From Bufo bufo (Eukaryota; Chordata; Amphibia; Anura; Bufonidae): DNA of 64,000 nucleotides. A program made the position numbers and the translations under genes. The notes under the pieces are model-generated. The model searched no databases. It was given only the letters and a program-made list of their open reading frames with translations, and was not told the origin of the DNA. The stretch is from NCBI RefSeq assembly GCF_905171765.1, contig NC_053393.1, positions 61,907,371 through 61,971,370 on the forward strand, in the 5' to 3' direction. How positions within the stretch are numbered: the stretch's first letter is position 1; every line of letters starts with the position of its first letter. Positions 47,640 through 58,519 of this stretch are shown here, in pieces.

Positions 47640-48235
47640 TTAAAAATAACAATCTGGATCTAGGAGTAGGAGGTTGAGGAGGCGGTGGATGGGTGGATGT
47701 GGCGGTGTAGGTTGACATGGCGGTGTAGGTGGAAGCGGCGGTGAAGAAGGAATAGGTAGCCAACACTGATTTGTGTTTTTTTTTTTTTTTTTTAATTGGG
47801 GTATCCCCCAAAATATTGGGACATATAACAAAATAAAACAAAGAATAAGTGCACTTGAGTACAAGAATGGATGGTTGAGGCTGGTATAAATGTCTATTCT
47901 GCACAAGGTACGGACAAGTCCTGTGGGAACCATGCCTGGTTCATTTTAATAAACGTAAGCTTGTCCACATTGGCTGTGGCCTGTGATAATGCTCTCTGCC
48001 GTGCTAAACACACGTTCACACTATACACTGGCTGCAGGGCAGGTCAGTACCTCCAAGGCTGACAAAGCTTTTCCACATTTGGGCCATGCTAATGCTGCCT
48101 TCTCAGGTGCTGGCGGAGCCCCAGCTGCGTTGGCGACCTCTTCCTTATCCTCTGCCTTCGCCTTGTGCTTCCACTGTGCCCCCGCTGTCAGGTGGGAATG
48201 CCATTAGCAGCGTGCGCTTGTAGTCGATCATCTTC
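47640..48235 (-). pseudogene. Second, deleted copy of the hAT transposase 3' end
   Basis: Minus-strand DNA matching the real gene end at 49250-49950: the untranslated CCCAAAATATTGGGACA stretch, the end of the dimerisation domain, then a jump to an upstream block (AMLMLPSQVLAEPQLRW...) with the intervening part deleted. It lies between the 92-bp minisatellite and the terminus. The left hAT has an equivalent duplicate at 10110-10345. Confidence 0.85.
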
Positions 48236-48239
48236 CGAT

Positions 48240-48950
48240 CAGTAACAGATGTTTTCACAAAATTTAGTTCCCTGTCAGCAATGCAGAGCAGGGGTTCATT
48301 CACGGCAAAAAGGGGTTCTTGTCACCCAACAATAGAACAGAGGATTTTGAGATATTTAGGCCCCTGTCACCCAGGCACAGCAGGGGTTCATTCACGGCTA
48401 AAGGAGGTTCTTGTCACCCAGCAATAGAACAGAGGATTTTGAGAGATTTAGGCCCCTGTCACCCAGGCACAGCAGGGGTTCATTCACGGCTAAAGGAGGT
48501 TCTTGTCACCCAGCAATAGAACAGAGGATTTTGAGAGATTTAGGCCCCTGTCACCCAGGCACAGCAGGGGTTCATTCACGGCAAAAGGGGGTTCATGTCA
48601 CCCAGCAATAGAACAGAGGATTTTGTTATATTTAGGCCCCTGTCACTCAGGCACAGCAGGGGTTCATTCACGGCATAAGGGGGTTCATGTCACCCAGCAA
48701 TAGAACAGAGGATTTTGAGAGATTTCGGCCCCTGTCACCCAGGCACAGCAGGGGTTCATTCACGGCAAAAGGGGGTTCATGTCACCCAGCAATAGAACAG
48801 AGGATTTTGAGAGATTTAGGCCCCTGTCACCCAGGCACAGCAGGGGTTCATTCACGGCAAAAGGGGGTTCATGTCACCCAGCAATAGAACACAGGATTTT
48901 GAGATATTTAGGCCCCTGTCACCCAGGCACAGCAGGGGTTTGTATATGCC
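48240..48950. repeat. 92-bp minisatellite (about 7-8 units) in the hAT 3' region
   Basis: Unit GTCACCCAGCAATAGAACAG, AGGATTTTGAGAGATTTAGG, CCCCTGTCACCCAGGCACAG, CAGGGGTTCATTCACGGC. The repeat interval is exactly 92 bp over much of the array (for example 48319, 48411, 48503, 48687). Each unit contains two related TGTCACCCAG half-motifs. Small open frames repeated along it are artefacts. Confidence 0.95.
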
Positions 48951-49389
48951 AAAAATAGTAAAATGTCACCCGACAATTGAAAATAAGAATTTTTTCAATT
49001 TAGGGCACTAAAATTGGCACTTCAATAGTCCTTGAAAAGGCTAGAGGGATGTAAAAGGCAGTAAAATGTGCTTAAGAGCATGGCAACTGCTCTGCAAACA
49101 AATGTGGATAGGGAAATAACTTAAAATGAAATAAAATAACTAAAAATTGCAAATTATTAACTTGCAACTCAGAGAAGGAGGTGGATATGGAGTCGGAGGT
49201 TGAGGAGGCAGTGAATGTGGTGTTGTAGGTGGAGGCAGCAATGGAGGAAGAGGAGGTTGCCAACAATGTATTTTTTTTATTTTATTGGGTAGGTAGCCCC
49301 CAAAATATTGGGACAAATAAAAAATAAAATAAAAAAAGAATCGTTGCACTTGACTTGAGTACAAGAATGTATGATGGTGGTATAAATGT

Positions 49390-51910
49390 CTATTCTGCAC
49401 AAGGTAGAGACAAGTCTTGTTGGATCGAAGCCTGTTTCATTTTAATGAACGTGAGCTTGTCCACGCTGGCTGTGGACAGGCGGCTGCGTCTGTTTGTAAT
49501 GACGCCTCCTGCCATGCTAAATACACGTTCAGAGAGTACACTGGCTGCAGGGCAGGCCAGCACCTCCAAGGCATACAGGGCAAGCTCTGGCCATGTGGAC
49601 AATTTGGAGACCCAGAAGTTGAATGGGGCAGAACCATCAGTCTGTACGTGTAGTCGTGTGCACAGGTACTGTTCCACCATGTTGTTCAAATGCTGCCTCC
49701 TGCTAACACGCTCCATATCAGCAGTTGGGGCCGGTTGTTGCGGCAAGGTGACAAAGGTTTTCCACATGTTGGCCATGCTAACCCTGCCTTCTGAGGTGCT
49801 GGCGCTGACACAGCTGCGTTGGCGACCTCTTCCTCCTCCCCTGCCTTCGCCTTGTGCTTCCACTTGTCCCCCGGCGTCAGTCGGGAATGCTCTCAGGAGC
49901 GCGTCTACCAGCGTGCGCTTGTAGTCGCGTATCTTCCGATCACGCTCTAGTGAGGGAATTAAGGATGGCACATTGTCTTTGTAACGGGGATCCAGCAGGG
50001 TGGCCACCCAGTAGTCAGCACACGTTAAAATGTGGGCAACTCTGCAGTCGTTGCGCAGGCACTGCAGCATGTAGTCGCTCATGTATGCCAGGCTGCCCAG
50101 AGGTAAAGACAAGCTGTCCTCTGTGGGAGGCGTATTGTCTGCGTCCTTAGTATCCCCCCAGCCACGCACCAGTGATGGTCCCGAGCTGTGTTGGATGCCA
50201 CCCCGCTGTGAACATGCTTCATCCCCATCCTCCTCCTCCTCCTTATCCTCCTCGTCCTCCAGAAATGGGCCCTGGCTGGCCAAATTTGTACCTGGCCTCT
50301 GCTGTTGCAAAAATCCTCTTTCTGAGCCACTTCTAAAAGACTGGCCTGAAAGTGTTAGAGATGACCCCTCTTCCTCCTCCTCGTCCTGGGCCACATCCTC
50401 TTCCATCATCGCCCTAAGTGTTTTCTCAAGGAGACATAGAAGTGGTATTGTAACGCTGATAACGGCGTTATCGCCACTGGCCATGTTGGTGGAGTACTCG
50501 AAACAGCGCAACAAGGCACACAGGTCTCGCATGGAGGCCCAGTCATTGGTGGTGAAGTGGTGCTGTTCCGCAGTGCGACTCACCTGTGCGTGCTGCAGCT
50601 GAAACTCCACTATGGCCTGCTGCTGCTCGCACAGTCTCTCCAGCATGTGCAAGGTTAAGTTCCACCTGGTGGGCACGTCGCATATGAGGCAGTGAGCGGG
50701 AAGACCGAAGTTACGCTGTAGAGCAGACAGCCGAGCGCAGGATGATAACTCTAGAAGCTTGCACAGACGGACCGCACTTTATGCAGCAGCTCTGACATGT
50801 CGGGGTAGTTGTGAATGAATTTCTGCACCACCAAATTCAGCACATGCGCCAGGCAAGGGATGTGCGTCAAACCGGCTAGTCCCAGAGCTGCAACGAGATT
50901 TCGCCCATTATCGCACACCACCAGGCCGGGCTTGAAGCCCACTGGCAGCAACCACTCGTCGGTCAGTTGTTCTACACCCCGCCACAACTCCTGCGTGGTG
51001 TGGGGCCTGTGCCCCAAACATCTCAGTTTCAGAACGGTCTGCTGACGTTTACCCCTGGCTGTGCTGAAGTTGGTGGTGAAGGTCTGTCGCTGACCGGATG
51101 AGGAGGTGGTAGAAGAGGAGGAGGAAGCCGAGTAGGAAGAGGAGGCAACAGGAAGCAAAGAATGATGCCCTGCGATCCTTGACGGCGGAAGAACGTGCAC
51201 CAAACAGCTCTCCGCCTGGGGCCCAGCTGCCACTACATTTACCCAGTGTGCAGTTAGGCAGATATAGCATCCCTGGCCTTGCTTACTGGTCCACGTATCT
51301 GTGGTTAGGTGGACCTTGCCACAGATGGCGTTGCGCAGTGCACTTGATTTTATCCGATACTTGGTTGTGCAGGGAGGGCACGGCTCTCCTGGAGAAGTAG
51401 TGGCGGCTGGGAACGACGTACTGTGGGACAGCAAGCGACATGAGCTGTTTGAAGCTGTCCGTCTCCACCAACCTGAATGACAGCATTTCAAAGGCCAACA
51501 GTTTAGAAATGCTGGCATTCAGGGCCAGGGATCAAGGGTGGCTAGGTGGGAATTTACGCTTTCTCTCAAAGGTTTGTGAGATGGAGAGCTGAACGCTTCC
51601 GTGTGACATGGTGGAGATGCTTGGTGACGGAGGTGGTGTTGTTGGTGGCACATCCTCTGTTTGCTCGGCTGCAGGTGCCAACGTTCCTCCAGAGGCGGAG
51701 GAAGAGGCCGAGGCAGCAGCCCTTTTATTTTTGAAGGTGCTTACTCCACTGCAGCCCATGTCTCGCATGTAGATGCCTGGTTATGCAGGTTGTGCTAAGG
51801 TTCAGAACGTTAATGCCTCACTTCAGACTCTGATGGCACAGCGTGCTAACCACTCGGGTCTTGTCGTCAGCACATTGTGTGAAGAAGTGCCATGCCAGGG
51901 AACTCCTTGA
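49390..51910 (-). pseudogene. hAT transposase (BED finger to dimerisation domain), broken
   Basis: Minus strand. A BED-type zinc finger at about 51907-51740 (LAWHFFTQC, TLCHQSL, then RHLHARHG) carries an in-frame TGA. A Ser/Pro-rich linker is followed by the segment at 51530-51280 and, after a frameshift near 51350, the long block 51345-50751 with TDTWTSKQGQG and VVCDNGRNLVAALGLAGLTH. A further shift near 50750-50690 precedes the final 428-codon open stretch 50676-49390: PTRWNLTLHMLERLCEQQQA, an acidic insert, LDPRYKDNVPSLIPSL, and the hAT dimerisation domain (NFWVSKLSTWPELALYALE, VLACPAASVLSERVF). Cut-and-paste transposase for this family; this copy is inactive but has the widest coverage in the window. 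Confidence 0.93.
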
Positions 51911-52092
51911 AGCTGCCTTTGGTGTGCTCGGTCCCTGGTGACGGTGGCCAGTAGCAGGCGAACTGTTTTGGCGACGGCTGCTCTGCTATTGCACCCTGCT
52001 CCCGCTTTTGCTACGCTATTGGCTCGGTCTCACCACTGCCTCTTCCTCCGAACTCTGAAAGTCAGTGGCACGACCTTCATTCCATGTGGGGT

Positions 52093-52740
52093 CTAGGACC
52101 TCATCGTCCCCTGCATCGTCTTCCACCCAGTCTTCCTCCCTGACCTTTTATTTTCGGTCTGCACACTGCAGAAAGACGCAGCAGTTGGCACCTGTGTTTC
52201 GTCATCATCAGAGACGTGCTGAGGTGGTATTCCCATGTCCTCATTAGGAAACATAAGTGGTTGTGCGTCAGTGCATTCTATGTCTTCCAACCCTGGGGAA
52301 GGGCTAGGTGGATGCCCTTGGGAAACCCTGCCAGCAGAGTCTTCAAACAGCATAAGAGACTGCTGCATGACTTGAGGCTCAGACAGGTTCCGCGATATGC
52401 ACAGGGGTGATGTGACAGACTGATGGGCATGGGTTTCAGGCGCCACCTGTGCGCTTTCTGCAGAAGACTGGGTGGGAGATAATGTGAACGTGCTGGATCC
52501 ACTGTCGGCCACCCAATTGACTAGCGCCTGTACTTGCTCAGACCTTACCATCCTTAGAACAGCATTAGGCCCGACCAAATATCGCTGTAGATTCTAGCGG
52601 CTACTGGGACCTGAGGTAGTAGGTTCAGTAGGACGTGTAGCTGTGGCAGAACGGCCACGTCCTCTCCCTGCACCAGAGGCTCCACCAACACCACGACCAC
52701 GACCATGACCGTGTCCCTTATTAGATGTTTGCCTGATAGT
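52093..52740 (-). pseudogene. N-terminal hAT exon: RG-rich plus acidic/Ser-rich region
   Basis: Upstream of the BED finger on the minus strand, 52735-52600 encodes an Arg/Gly-rich segment (KGHGHGRGRGVGG, AGRGRGRSATATRP), then a stop at about 52597. The frame then continues through VRSEQVQALVNWVADSGSST and a Ser/Gln/Pro-rich acidic stretch down to 52093. The start of the segment looks like a 3' splice site (CTATCAG). Such an N-terminal extension is not part of the usual hAT core; I can describe its composition but not its function. It may be a separate exon of the transposase gene or an accessory ORF. Confidence 0.55.
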
Positions 52741-52829
52741 TAGCGTCTACAAAGCAAAGTAAAAAGTTGTTAAGTCTGTTAAAAATAATTAACCGCCAAT
52801 AAAAACCCTGATGTAGGGTATTGCACTCA

Positions 52830-53436
52830 ATATTTTCTTTTTAAACTCTATTTGACAGCGGTATTTGTGGCCATAATGTGACACTCACTTATGCATGTGT
52901 AATCCTAGATGTGCAGTATATTAGAGGGTTTTTTCACCCCAGTAACCAAAAAGCCGTATTTCTGGCCTAAATGTGACAGTCACTTATGCTTGTCTAATCC
53001 CAGATGTGCAGTATATCAGAGGCTTTTTTCACCCCAGTAACCATAAAGCCGTATTTCTGGCCTAAATGTGACAGTCACTTATGCTTGTCTAATCCCAGAT
53101 GTGCAGTATATTAGAGGGTTTTGTCACCCCAGTAACCAAAAAGCCGTATATTTCTGATCTAAATGTGACAGTCACTTATGCAAGTGTAATCCCAGATGTG
53201 CAGTATATCAGAGGCTTTTTTCACCCCAGTAACCAAAAAGCCGTATTTCTGGCCTAAATGTGACAGTCACTTATGCATGTGTAATCCCAGATTTGCAGTA
53301 TATCAGAGGCTTTTTTCACCCCAGTATGCCAAAGCCGTTTTTATGGCCTAAATGTGACAGTCACTTATGCACATGTAATCCCAGATGTGCAATATATTAG
53401 AGGCTTTTTTCACCACAGTATGCCAAAGCCGTATTT
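52830..53436. repeat. 95-bp minisatellite of the hAT, part 1
   Basis: Unit GTGCAGTATATTAGAGGGTT, TTTTCACCCCAGTAACCAAA, AAGCCGTATTTCTGGCCTAA, ATGTGACAGTCACTTATGC, TTGTCTAATCCCAGAT. It continues at 56040-57960 after the Penelope insertion. Confidence 0.95.
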
Positions 53437-54703
53437 TAAGTTTGAGGACACTCTGTATCTACAGACAAAAGGGACCGCGATGGGCACGAGTTTCGCGCCC
53501 AGTTTCGCTAATCTTTTTATGGGGGTTTTTGAGGATACTTTTATTTACAAATCGAAATATTGGGCACGAAACATAATTTTTTACCGTCGTTATATCGACG
53601 ATCTGATCCTGATCTGGGAGGGAGATCTTTTATTAATTAATAGTTTTATTGAACACCTCAATTGTACCAACTGGGGCCTAACTTTTTCAGGCATAAGTGA
53701 CAAGTCTACAGCTGAATATCTTGATCTTGAATTAAGAGCAAACAATGGAACAGTCAACACACGAACATTTTTCAAAAAAGTTGACTGCAACAGCTACCTG
53801 GAATATTCGAGCGAACACTTCAAAAAATGGAAGAAAAACATCCCGTTCAGCCAATTCAAGCGGATTAGGTGAAACTGCTCCAGGAACGATGACTTCATCA
53901 CACAAAGTAGGGTCATCCGATCTAGGTTCCTACAAAAGGGCTATCCAACAGATATTATAGATGCAGCCCTCAATAAAGCTAAAACATTCACACAATCAGA
54001 ATGTCTGATAGGAACCAAAAAACTAAATGATACGAAACGCAGTAACACTAATTTTTTAACCACCTATAATAGCAACCATACGTATATTCGGAGAGTCCTG
54101 TCCAGACACTGGTATATACTGAAAAAGGACCCCTTTCTGAATATGGAACTAACAAAACAACCGTCTTTAGTTTTTAGAAGAGCGAGATCACTGAAAAATA
54201 TGTTACCCCCCAGTAAATTGAAAAATAGACGGGAACAAGTAGCCAGACCAGTCAGCTCCAAGACACCGGGGAGCTATAGGTGTAACCAATCGAGATGCCT
54301 TTGCTGCAGATCCCTAAACATCACTACATCCTTTTCGGGCCAAAACGATGAATCTTTTACAATTAAGGATGAATTGAACTGCGGATCATCAAATATCATT
54401 TATCTCATCACATGCCCATGTAACCTCCGCTATGTGGGGCGCACTATACAAACCTTGCGCAACCGGCTCAATAAGCATAGATCTAATGTCAAAAAGAAGT
54501 TCCTCCAACACAGCATCTCTAGACATGCCACTGTCCACCACCAAGGCTCTTTTTTCGGGTTCACGGTCACTCCGATCGAACAAGTTCGATCAAACGGATA
54601 TAATGTTATCCAGACTCTGAGAAAACGTGAGATGTTCTGGATATACAAATTTAATTGTCTCAATCCATATGGCCTAAATGAAGCCTTTGAAATTAATTTA
54701 TGA
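53437..54703 (+). pseudogene. Penelope RT plus GIY-YIG endonuclease, one stop
   Basis: The frame holds the RT palm at the start (TKGTAMGTSFAPSFANLFMG, FYRRYIDDLILIWEG with catalytic YIDD at about 53592). It continues through a connector to a C-terminal GIY-YIG-type endonuclease at about 54395-54680 (IIYLITCPCNLRYVGRTIQT, RNRLNKHRSN, EMFWIYKFN). This RT plus C-terminal GIY-YIG order defines endonuclease-bearing Penelope-like elements. Only one stop (TGA, 53870-53872) interrupts the frame over more than 400 codons. The N-terminus is missing because of 5' truncation. The RT would copy element RNA at the nick made by the endonuclease. Confidence 0.93.
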
Positions 54704-55917
54704 AATCCCGCCCCAATATTTATTTCCTCCTCTCCTACATGCCCCCATTTTATTCCCCCCTTTTTACGCTACTACTAGTATACATGTAATCCCATATACC
54801 TTCCTTTTTATCTACCCGAGCCTGGACACTTATACAAGGATCTATTGATTGTCCAGTTAGCTATTCCACATATAGTTTCCCTCTATCCGGCATTAAGTGA
54901 CCACTGAAATATAGTGATTTCTCAACCACATCCTACACATCCTTTTTATTCCATTTATCCTTTTTACATTCCTAACATACCCTTTTAGTGTCTCCTACCG
55001 ATATTGATCCAGTTTCATCAGACATACTAGTGTACTCCAGCACATTATATATATTTTTCCCGCGTTTTATAGTCATAACGCACTATACCTACTTATTTAT
55101 AGCCTCCATTATATATAAGGATCTTTTTTTTTTTTTTATACAAGTATCACTATATTATTCATAACAGTTATATGCAAATATTATATTCTGCCCCCAAGTA
55201 TTGCATCTGACTTACTTGTACCCAATACATCTTAACAAGGATTACTGTATTTCTTAAAGAATGTAACACAAATATTGTTTGTGTTTCACTTTACTCTTAT
55301 TTGCATTATAAAATGAGTTTTATTTGAGCCAGCCCTCTCCAACAGCATATTAGGAACGGACTTAACTCCCTCCTCCCAGCCAATCTCACACTCCCCCTCT
55401 CTGACGTGGCATCAGCTTCTGGTTGCCGAGAGAGGGGGTGAGACGTCCCGACCATGTGACCGGCCGCTGGACCATGTGACCGGCCGTCTCCTAATGCAGC
55501 CACACCTCCCTAGTTGCTGCCTCCGGCTGACGGAGGTCACGTGCTGCACGATGGGTCATGTGATCTCATCACATGACTCTCCAAGGTCCTGCGCCCACAT
55601 ACACTTCCTGGAATTATTACCAAGGTCCTGCGCCCACCTAGGCTTCCCAGAAATGATTACCCTCAAGTCTAACTTAAAAATAGAGATCGCACCACTGTGA
55701 TGGTCGATCCTATAAGTAAGGATTCAGAGTGAACTGAATAAAAGTTATTATTTTTTAAGTTTGCACACAACTTTCCCCCTTAGCTTTGCTGAGCTTTGAG
55801 AGCTCTCCCAGCACTGCCCACTGACCCGCCCCCTCCCGCCCCCTTGGTTTTTGGCGGTTTTTTACAATGTATTCAAATGTATGCAATTTTGCTTTTATGT
55901 ATGCAAGTCAATTGTAC

Positions 55918-55942
55918 CTGAAGAAGGGGTATATCCCCGAAA
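55918..55942 (+). ncRNA. Hammerhead-ribozyme-like core in the Penelope 3' region
   Basis: CTGAAGA (55918-55924), a GGGG-TATAT-CCCC stem-loop, then GAAA (55939-55942) followed by CGCG, matches the hammerhead core CUGANGA - stem II - GAAA. Penelope-like elements are known to carry hammerhead motifs in their terminal repeats. Stem III and the cleavage triplet are not clear, so activity is unproven. Confidence 0.45.
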
Positions 55943-56039
55943 CGCGTTGTACCGCTTGCTCAATAAAAAGAACCCTCACTCTATTCCAACCACTGGGTGG
56001 TTTTTGCGCTGTGGGATATTCCCTTTTCTCTATTTGGAG

Positions 56040-57960
56040 AAAGCCGTATTTCCGGCATAAATGTGACAGTCACTTATGCTTGTCTAATCCCAGATGTGCA
56101 GTATATTAGAGGGTTTTTTCACCCCAGTAACCAAAAAGCCGTATTTCTGGCCTAAATGTGACAGTCACTTATGCACGTGTAATCCCATATGTGCAGTATA
56201 TCACAGGCTTTTTTCACCCCAGTATGCCAAAGCCGTATTTATGGCCTAAATGTGACAGTCACTTATGCACATGTAATCCCAGATGTGCAATATATTAGAG
56301 GCTTTTTTCACCACAGTATGCCAAAGCCGTATTTCCGGCATAAATGTGACAGTCACTTATGCTTGTCTAATCCCAGATGTGCAATATATTAGAGGCTTTT
56401 TTCACCCCAGTAACCAAAAAGCCGTATTTCTGGCCTAAATGTGACAGTCACTTATGCACGGCTAATTCCAGATATGCAGTATATTAGAGGGTTTTTTCAC
56501 CCCAGTAACCAAAAAGCCGTATTTCTGGCCTAAATGCGACAGTCACTTATGCTTGTCTTATTCCAGATATGCAGTATATTAGAGGGGTTTTTCACCCCAG
56601 TAACCAAAAAGCCGTATTTCTGGCCTAAATGTGACAGTCACTTATGCACGGCTAATTCCAGATATGCAGTATATTAGAGGGTTTTTTCACCCCAGTAACC
56701 AAAAAGCCGTATTTCTGGCCTAAATGCGACAGTCACTTATGCTTGTCTAATCCTAGATGTGCAGTATATTAGAGGGTTTTTTCACCCCAGTAACCAAAAA
56801 GCCGTATTTCTGGCCTAAATGTGACAGTCACTTATGCACGGCTAATTCCAGATATGCAGTATATTAGAGGGTTTTTTCACCCCAGTAACCAAAAAGCCGT
56901 ATTTCTGGCCTAAATGCGACAGTCACTTATGCTTGTCTAATCCTAGATGTGCAGTATATTAGAGGGTTTTTTCACCCCAGTAACCAAAAAGCCGTATTTC
57001 TGGCCAAAATGTGAAAGTCACTTATGCATGTGTAATCCCAGATGTGCAGTATATCAGAGGCTTTTTTCACCCCAGTAACCAAAAAGCCGTATTTTTGACC
57101 TAAATGTGACAGTCACTTATGCACGTGTAATCCCAGATGTGCAGTATATCAGAGGCTTTTTTCACCCCAGTATGCCAAAGACGTATTTATGGCCAAAATG
57201 TGACAGTCACTTATGCACGTGTAATCCCAGATGTGCAATATATTAGAGGCTTTTTTCACCACAGTATGCCAAAGCCGTTTTTCTGGCCTAAATGTGACAG
57301 TCACTTATGCTTGTCTAATCCCAGATGTGCAGTATATAAGAGGCTTTTTTCACCCCAGTAACCAAAAAGCCATATATCTGGCATAAATGTGACCATCACG
57401 TATGCTTGTCTAATCCCAGATGTGCAGTATATTAGAGACTTTTTTCATCCCAGTAACCAAAAAGCCGTATTTCTGGCCTAAATGTGACAGTCACTTATGC
57501 ACGTGTAATCCCAGATGTGCAATATATTAGAGGCTTTTTTCACCCCAGTTATGCACGGGTAATCTCAGATGTGCCGTATATCAGAGGCTTTTTTCACCCC
57601 ATTAACCAAAAAGCCGTATTTCTGGCCTAAATGGGACAGTCACTTATGCACGTGTAATCCCAGATGTGCAATATATTAGAGGCTTTTTTCACCCCAGTTA
57701 TGCACGTGTAATCCCAGATGTGCAATATATTAGAGGCTTTTTTCACCCCAGCAACCAAAAAGCCCAATTTCTGGCCTAAATGTGACAGTCACTTATGCTT
57801 GTCTAATCCCAGATGTGCAGTATATTAGAGGGTTTTTTCACCCCAGTAACCAAAAAGCTGTATTTATGTCCTAAATGTGACAATCACTTATGCACGTGTA
57901 ATCCCAGATGTGCACTATATTTAACAGATGTATTTTTTTAACCCCAGAAAGCAAAAAGCT
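56040..57960. repeat. 95-bp minisatellite of the hAT, part 2
   Basis: About 20 units. Over 56476-56860 the period is exactly 95 bp and alternates between two unit types (GCACGGCTAATTCCAGATAT and GCTTGTCTAATCC), a higher-order 190-bp pattern. Some units are shortened (57540-57600, 57680-57740). Confidence 0.95.
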
Positions 57961-58519
57961 GTATTTCTGGACTTGCAGACATGCAGATAGCCTGTGCTGG
58001 TGCACTATCGTTGCATAAAATGGCTGCCGATTATGTATTGATATTGACTAACTAAAGTAAAAAAAAGTTCGTTTTTCAGCAGTAGTTGGCTCAGGGGAGG
58101 TTTTAAAAAAAATTGTGCAATGCACCCACAAAACACATTTGCTTTAGATCGCTGAGTACAAAAAACAGTTCTTAATATGATTTCTCCCTGATCTCTCCCT
58201 CATTTCATCTGCAGCCTCTCCCTACACTAATCCGAGCAGAGTGACGGGCGGGGCTACGTGACTCCAGCTTAAATAGAGGCTGGGTCACATGCTGCAGTTG
58301 GCCAATCATAGCCATGTCAATAGTAGGCATGGCTGTGATGGCCTTTTAGGGCAAGTAGTATGACGCTTGTTGATTGGCTGCTGTGCAGCCTTTCAAAAAG
58401 CGCCAAGAAAGCGCCGAACACCGAACCCGAACTTTTACATAAATGTTCGGGTCCGGGTGCCGAAAAACCTAAAGTTCGGTACGAACCTGAACTTTACAGT
58501 TCGGGTTCGCTCAACTCTA
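57961..58519 (-). promoter_or_regulatory. hAT 5' terminal and presumed promoter region
   Basis: A gene-free 560 bp between the minisatellite and the terminus, with a GC-rich stretch (GAGTGACGGGCGGGGCTACG), CCAAT-like GGCCAATCATAG and a TTAAATAG box near 58270. It then runs into TTCGGGT-type subterminal repeats. The promoter role is inference from position, since the gene reads leftward. Confidence 0.4.

Larger units (their letters stand above)
53437..56039 (+). mobile_element. Penelope-like retroelement, 5'-truncated, 12-bp TSD
   Basis: Inserted in the 95-bp minisatellite. AAAGCCGTATTT lies at 53425-53436 and again at 56040-56051, and the unit sequence resumes in phase. Coding region 53437-54703, then a ~1.3-kb 3' region ending in a CTGAAGA...GAAACGCG motif and CAATAAA. 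Because the host array is repetitive, the 12-bp match could partly reflect neighbouring units, but the phase supports a real duplication. Confidence 0.85.
47357..58519 (-). mobile_element. Giant hAT transposon (11.2 kb), 8-bp TSD, inserted in piggyBac
   Basis: Ends TAGAGTTGAGCGG at 47357 and CGCTCAACTCTA at 58519. Flanks CATTTTGT (47349-47356) and CACTTTGT (58520-58527) agree at 7 of 8 bases, as expected of an ageing 8-bp hAT duplication. TTCGGGT-type subterminal repeats occur at both ends. The gene is on the minus strand, so the element's 5' end is at 58519: promoter region, 95-bp minisatellite, N-terminal exon, transposase, 92-bp minisatellite, second truncated transposase 3' end, terminus. 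Without the Penelope insertion it is about 8.6 kb, much longer than common hATs. Same family as 2252-10785. Confidence 0.95.

Noticed and set aside
48319..48887. Series of identical 66-codon frames, or a CRISPR-like array
   Set aside because: A 92-bp direct tandem minisatellite without spacers. The frames are copies of one repeat unit, and the genome is eukaryotic.
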